From Isoetes taiwanensis (taxonomy: Eukaryota > Streptophyta > Lycopodiopsida > Isoetales > Isoetaceae), in contig JAJEKV010000027.1 of the NCBI GenBank assembly GCA_021234155.1, positions 17,811,644-17,875,643 on the forward strand: a stretch of 64,000 bases of DNA, in the 5' to 3' direction. The translations under genes were made by a program, and so were the position numbers. Every line of letters starts with the position of its first letter. Position 1 is the first letter of the stretch. The notes beneath the pieces were generated by a model that had not been told where the DNA came from, made no database searches, and worked only from the letters and a program-made list of their open reading frames with translations. This document shows, piece after piece, positions 59,568 to 64,000 of the stretch.

Positions 59568-61760
59568 ATGGATCAAAGCCACAGAACCTCAGATTAATGA
59601 AACTTCAGGCGTAATCTTCTGCCAATTCGCTTTCAAATTTCTTTGCCAACAATCCGTTGCTCCAAGAGCTTGGTCGATTCGAGGTGGACTCCCCTCCTAA
59701 ATTTCCTCCAGGTTTTGAGCCAGTTGGAGCCGCAGGTGAGATGGCAGATCTTGCATCTGTGCAGGCGCAGCTTGTTAGTCGAGCGGCCGAATTATTCCCA
59801 GGTCTTTGGAAGGGGAGCCGCTCGGTAAAGAAAAAGAATGAGTGCAAGGATGCAAAGGAAAAAGTTCATTACCGGAGCCCGAAGATTTTGAGAGGATGAT
59901 GCTGTGGAGAACCCTCCCGGAGGATAACGCCGATACATGGATGCTTGAAATCGAAAAACCGAAATTGATCGGGCGGATGGTCGGTGGTATTGTTTATTCG
60001 GTGGTTGTAGTAGCAGTTACTCCAAAAATGGGATCCGAGATCCACAGACTTCGCTAAGCATTCCATGACGAATGATTACAAGTCCGCCATTGGCAAGAGG
60101 TCGGAAACCATTTGCTCCAGAAATGAGCGAAGGAAGAGGAACTTTGAATTGGTGAAGTTGGAGCGAGCGCCGGATGAAGATTATCCGTGGCGGCATAATC
60201 TTAGGCGGATTTTGGTGAGGGCAAAGCGCGTGGCGAGGCTATGGCAGAGGACCAGATTGAGCACGGACTTCTTAATCCTGCTATGAGGTCTGCTTGGGTC
60301 AATCAACAGGTGGAGATAAGGCGGACGGTAGAGGAAACTTTGGAGGAGCAGAAGAGGGAAGCAATTAGAAAAAAAAAATGCCACCGTGTTTGGTTTGACC
60401 AGTTGAAGAGATGAAGGCCGAGATTTCATATTCCGAGAGCAAGCTCGGTGAGAATGATGATTTTAGCAAGGAACTTCATTGACAGGCCCAAGGAGATCTT
60501 GCATCCCCCTCCCGGGAAAGTGTGCAAGCTCCCACTGTGAGCTCCCCTAAAACTCCAAGGAAGAAGAGGGCAAAAAAAAACAGGGAGTATCTTGCCCCTA
60601 ACCATATAGTGTTTGAAACCTCCAGCTACATTGAGGGTTTGCGTGAGGCAATTCATTCAGCAGGACTCCCCGATCCCAGAGCTCCATCGGAAGAGGAGGG
60701 CACTTTAATTGAGATCCCCATGATGCATGGGGGTTGGAAGCCCGGCTTTTTAATTCGGTGTTCTCTTATCAATCAGGTCTTCTTCCAGGAGGTGGACTCA
60801 GAACTTACATTTAAATACCCACTGACACTAAGCCTGCCAAAGACCATTCGAGTGGGCAAGAAATCATCGCCAGCCGTAATTTCGTGTGTATGGCAACTTA
60901 GCCCAAGATTTCATGACAGCGGGTCCCCGGTGATGATGTGGATTGCGTAATCAATGAAGAATGTGTTGGTGCCTATCTCATCGTAAGTCGGTCTTATAAG
61001 CACTACCCGAGCATCACAAGGCTTTGATTCGTGACTATGTGGTCTCTGCAGGGCCTTGATACATTCCATTCCCCAAACGTAAGATCACAAAGATGTTTTG
61101 CGGCATCCCGCGGCCTTTGGGCTTTTCTCGAAACAGTTTGGAAGGTCAATCCGGTTCATATGATCTGCTTTGCTAAATTAATCCCACCAAAACCGTTCAT
61201 CGGCGAGAATTGGCGGATCTGCAATGTCGCTTCTATTACTTCCCGATCATGGCGGGTAAAGAATCCGCTTTAAATCCATTCATGGGCAATTGAACCTTAA
61301 TTCGGTTTGCAATTGTTTGCAGCAATCACCGGAGCTTGTTCATATTGGTTTCGTGACGCTGATGCATGCCACAGGCTCGCACTGCGTGTCCGGTGTTGCT
61401 CCATTTGATTCAATGTCGGGCATGCACTCGAAGCTTGCCTTTGTTTAGCCCACATTGTAAGTTAAAATTATGCCCCTTCGGGGTCAATTTTTGGGTTTCT
61501 CTCATTCCTTTGGCCCCGTGATTTGTTTAGGCGTTATGAAGAGGTGGAGTTTTGAGTCGCCCGTGATTGCTGGTCCGCCGCTGGCGTCTCTCGAAGGTCC
61601 TCGCCAGGAAAACACCCGATGATTGCAATTTACACCATCTCGCTTCGCCAAGTGGTTCTTGCAGATATCCGCAACACCAAAGAGCAATCTGTGGGTATTT
61701 ATATGTGTCCAATTTATCTAGTCTATTCAACTTCGTGCTAATTTTCCCAGCTTGCAAAGG
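59568..61760 (+). pseudogene. Unrecognised coding tracts of GC-rich element E2 (frameshifted)
   Basis: Protein-like segments succeed one another on plus: 59635-59890 (FANNPLLQELGRFEVDSPPK, FPPGFEPVGAAGEM), 59850-59970 (LWRTLPEDNADTWMLEIEKP), 60065-60280 (ERRKRNFELVKLERAPDED), 60245-60420 (WVNQQVEIRRTVEETLEEQK), 60522-60950 (142 aa, KKNREYLAPNHIVFETSSYI, EIPMMHGGWKPGFLIRC), 61320-61455 (LVHIGFVTLMHATGSHCVSG) and 61615-61700 (IYTISLRQVVLADIRNTK). Changes of frame sit beside CG words. No domain is recognised. Its place between two GGAATCAC clusters suggests a mobile element. Confidence 0.4.
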
Positions 61761-61764
61761 TTGT

Positions 61765-62160
61765 CGATGCTTCCAAATGGTTTGGGCGTCTTTGAGATCG
61801 AATTGATTTTGCGAGTCCTCATTTGCGCGATGTTACAAAACCGGGAGGTGTAAAAGAAAGAAGAACCACCTTCCACTTGCCCGAGGGAGATTGGTGTGGC
61901 GGTGGGCCCCATGACCCGCTTAAGGGTGCATGGGCCTTGAATTTTATTATGTATGTGAGAAACCAGTGAATATAACAAGAAAAATACCAAAGATTGCCGG
62001 GGTTTAATGACTTCCTAATGTTTCGGACTTTGAACTCATTTGAATTTGAATTTGAAAGTAATTTAAGCGAATCTGTTTGAAATTTTGAACGTGAATATTC
62101 AATATGCCGGCCCATTCAAAAATAGAGAACTATTTGTCCGCAATGGTCGTGGAGTGTGGG
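61765..62160. other. Gene-free gap within E2
   Basis: No clear coding. A TTTGAATTTGAA microsatellite-like run is near 62035-62055. Confidence 0.45.
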
Positions 62161-62161
62161 T

Positions 62162-62430
62162 AGGTGATTCCATCCGGTGGGTGATTCTCGGGCGATTCTA
62201 TCCGGTGGAATCACAAGTCGGGTGATTCCATCCAATGGAATGCCCCCCCATCATTGCATGCCGTGAGGTATTAATTGCTTGGTCACGCCAAAGGATCACC
62301 ACTTCTGGACGGACGTTAACCGACGCACGCAATTGGGGAATGAAACGGCGCCACGCCGTGGGCTACACCGGACAATTTAGGGCGAAATCTAGGCCCATAG
62401 GTGATTCCACCGGACGGAATCATACTTCTC
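62162..62430. repeat. GTGATTCC/GGAATCAC palindrome cluster, right
   Basis: Copies lie at 62165-62265 (GTGATTCCATCCGGTGG, GTGGAATCAC, GTGATTCCATCCAATGG) and at about 62401-62425 (GTGATTCCACCGGACGG followed by AATCAT). Same family as the left cluster. It lies about 230 bp upstream of the ORF at 62657. Confidence 0.85.
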
Positions 62431-62656
62431 GCCACGGACCAGCCATCCTCTTCGTATTGAATCATAATTCCGCCGCTGCTCCTCGTGGAGGCGCTCGATC
62501 TTCCCCCGCTTGGCTGTTTTCCGACCATCGCCGCTAGCTTCCAAAATATATCATCAGGTCCCAAGAACCTCCGCGGCTCTATAAATCGGTAAGAATCATG
62601 TTCGCCTGTAAAACCAAACGATGGATGTTCTTACGATTTGTAGCTGAGTTCCAGGC

Positions 62657-63154
62657 ATGGCGGACTGCCCCCCACTAGCCGTAATCGACGGCGTCCTCGT
62701 GGTGGACCTCGGTTTTCTTGAGGCGCTCAAGGATTGCAGGCTTGAGAGTCCCAGCAGCGTCTCCGAGTCGCGTGCACCCGTAGAGGTCCCGCCACTTTCA
62801 CGCCGCCATACCTTCTGACGCTGGTTGAGTGCATAAGGATTCCCCGAAGGTCTCCAACGCTTCACACATCCCCGCACGGTGACGCTTGATGGGGAGTGGG
62901 CAAAGAATCTGCTTACCTACATTCACGAACCGGCGCCAAGGCCATCCGCAAAGTGTGGCTGCAAAGTTTCGGGTGGTTCAAAAGCGAAATGGCGAGTGTG
63001 GCTGCAAAGATTCCGTGGTTCCAAAAGCAGTGAAGGAGGTGCCTCGCAAAGATTCCGTGGTTCTAAGCGAAAGGAGGAGTGCAAGGACGAGCCGATGACG
63101 GCGATTTTGTGTTCCCAGCTGTTCGCCGCAGAGACCCAAGTTCGGGAAGGTTAA
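62657..63154 (+). pseudogene. Coding-like tract with three internal repeats
   Basis: An ATG at 62657 starts MADCPPLAVIDGVLVVDLGF to a stop at about 62820. The frame 62879-63154 then reads LDGEWAKNLLTYIHEP and three imperfect repeats around CGCKVSGGSK / VWLQRFRGSK / SQRFRGSK, from a ~36-bp DNA repeat (TGCAAAGATTCCGTGGTTC). The tail KRKEECKDEPMTAIL resembles KKKNECKDAKEKV at about 59840 in the E2 tract. Possible second gene of E2 or the start of another copy; unrecognised. Confidence 0.3.
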
Positions 63155-63518
63155 CCGTCTACCGGCAAAGGGTCCGACTTCAATGGGTCGCTATTCGCTT
63201 GATGTTCTTTACAAACCGCTGGAACTAACTCCTTTGCTTGAACTTTGCGGACAAAACGAGCCGCCCCATTCTGGTGCATATGGGCGATGATTCATGAAGG
63301 AGGAGCGTCCCTTTTTTTTCTCGTTAACACACGGATCTATGAATGTGGAGGAAGTCCTAATCCCTCTTGACTTTTGAGTTCCCCGGTAGCTACCTTGCCT
63401 AAGGGCTTCTTTTGATAATATAAATCTAAGTTGCTTGATGTTCAATCTGTTCAGTTAGCTTCAAATTGCAACCACATACAACCTCTCCATGCATACAAAC
63501 TGTTTTTTCCATACATTA
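63155..63518. other. Gene-free stretch
   Basis: No supportable gene. Confidence 0.5.
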
Positions 63519-64000
63519 CTGTGTAAATACTCCATGTATAAATACACCATGTATAAATACTCCATGTATAAATACACCATGTATAAATACTCCATGTATA
63601 AATACACCATGTAAAAATACTCCATGTATAAATACTCCATGTTTAAATACTCCATGTATAAATACTCCATGTATAAATACACCATGTACAAATACTACAT
63701 ATATAAATACTCCATGTGTAAATACTACATGTGTAAATACTCCATGTATAAATACACCATGTATAAATACTCCATGTATAAATACTAGATGTACAAATAC
63801 ACCATGTATAAATACTCCATGTATAAATACTAGATGTATAAATACTACATGTATAAATACACCATGTATAAATACTCCATGTATAAATACTCCATGTATA
63901 AATACCAGATGTATAAATACTCCATGTATAAATACTAGATGTATAAATACTCCATGTTTAAATACTAGATGTATAAATACTCCATGTACAAATACACCAT
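63519..64000. repeat. 15-bp minisatellite (CCATGTATAAATACT)n
   Basis: About 32 units with variant positions (CTCC, CACC, CTAG, CTAC before ATGTATAAATA) continue past the window end. Because 15 is a multiple of three, minus-strand frames stay open as (YMEYL)n, but no gene is implied. Confidence 0.97.

Overview
The window looks like a repeat-rich nuclear chromosome segment of a land plant. Evidence: spliced genes with GT-AG introns, plant-type lipase and isoflavone-reductase-like enzymes, plant PPR fragments, a plant-like GCN1 remnant, RVT/zf-RVT LINEs and a copia gag fragment. The transposon mix (DUF7869-type genes, several PPR scraps, LINE-heavy) would suit a fern or lycophyte, but that placement is inference. 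I saw no tRNA, rRNA, bacterial operon or CRISPR array.

Three genes can be rebuilt with matching splice phases. They are an OBL-type class 3 lipase (minus, 12062 to 10337, 5 exons, 449 aa), a FAM192A/NIP30-like nuclear protein (plus, 29451-30864, 7 exons, 204 aa) and an NmrA-type isoflavone-reductase-like reductase (plus, 56256-57923, 4 exons, 303 aa). A fourth, unrecognised gene (plus, about 49.73-51.63 kb) has a coiled coil, a RING-like finger and an acidic tail; its last five exons join in phase, but its 5' part has a stop and a phase mismatch. Pseudogene scraps include GCN1 exons in circularly permuted order (4.6-5.7 kb) and two PPR pieces (28.7 and 54.6 kb).

Layout: 0-2.6 kb AT-rich and repeat sequence; 2.6-3.8 kb LINE fragment with a MITE; 4.6-5.7 kb permuted GCN1; 6.9-9.6 kb tandemly duplicated LINE 3' end; 10.3-12.1 kb lipase; 12.1-18.4 kb GC-rich element with palindrome-rich ends; 18.9-21.8 kb LINE; 22.2-24.5 kb decayed DUF7869-type gene; 29.4-30.9 kb FAM192A-like gene; 32.2-40.8 kb five-copy array of a 1.8-kb unit; 41.9-43.2 kb copia gag and a diverged inverted copy of the array unit; 43.7-52.5 kb DUF7869/Tnp1-like gene, two palindromic minisatellites and the coiled-coil/RING gene; 56.2-58 kb reductase; 58.5-63.2 kb second GC-rich region with another palindrome family; 63.5-64 kb 15-bp minisatellite running off the window.

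The most interesting pattern is that four different palindrome families (cores GGTTCGCC/GGCGAACC, TCTCGACTCGCGAGTCGAGA, ATTGGGC/GCCCAAT and GTGATTCC/GGAATCAC) lie in clusters beside unrecognised or transposase-like genes, mostly just upstream of them. This resembles self-specific binding-site arrays of DNA transposons (CACTA subterminal repeats, VANDAL/VANC sites). A second pattern is that differences between near-identical repeat copies, and frameshifts in the GC-rich reading frames, pile up at CG dinucleotides. That suggests methylation-linked long-read consensus errors, so some apparent pseudogenes may be intact in the real genome.
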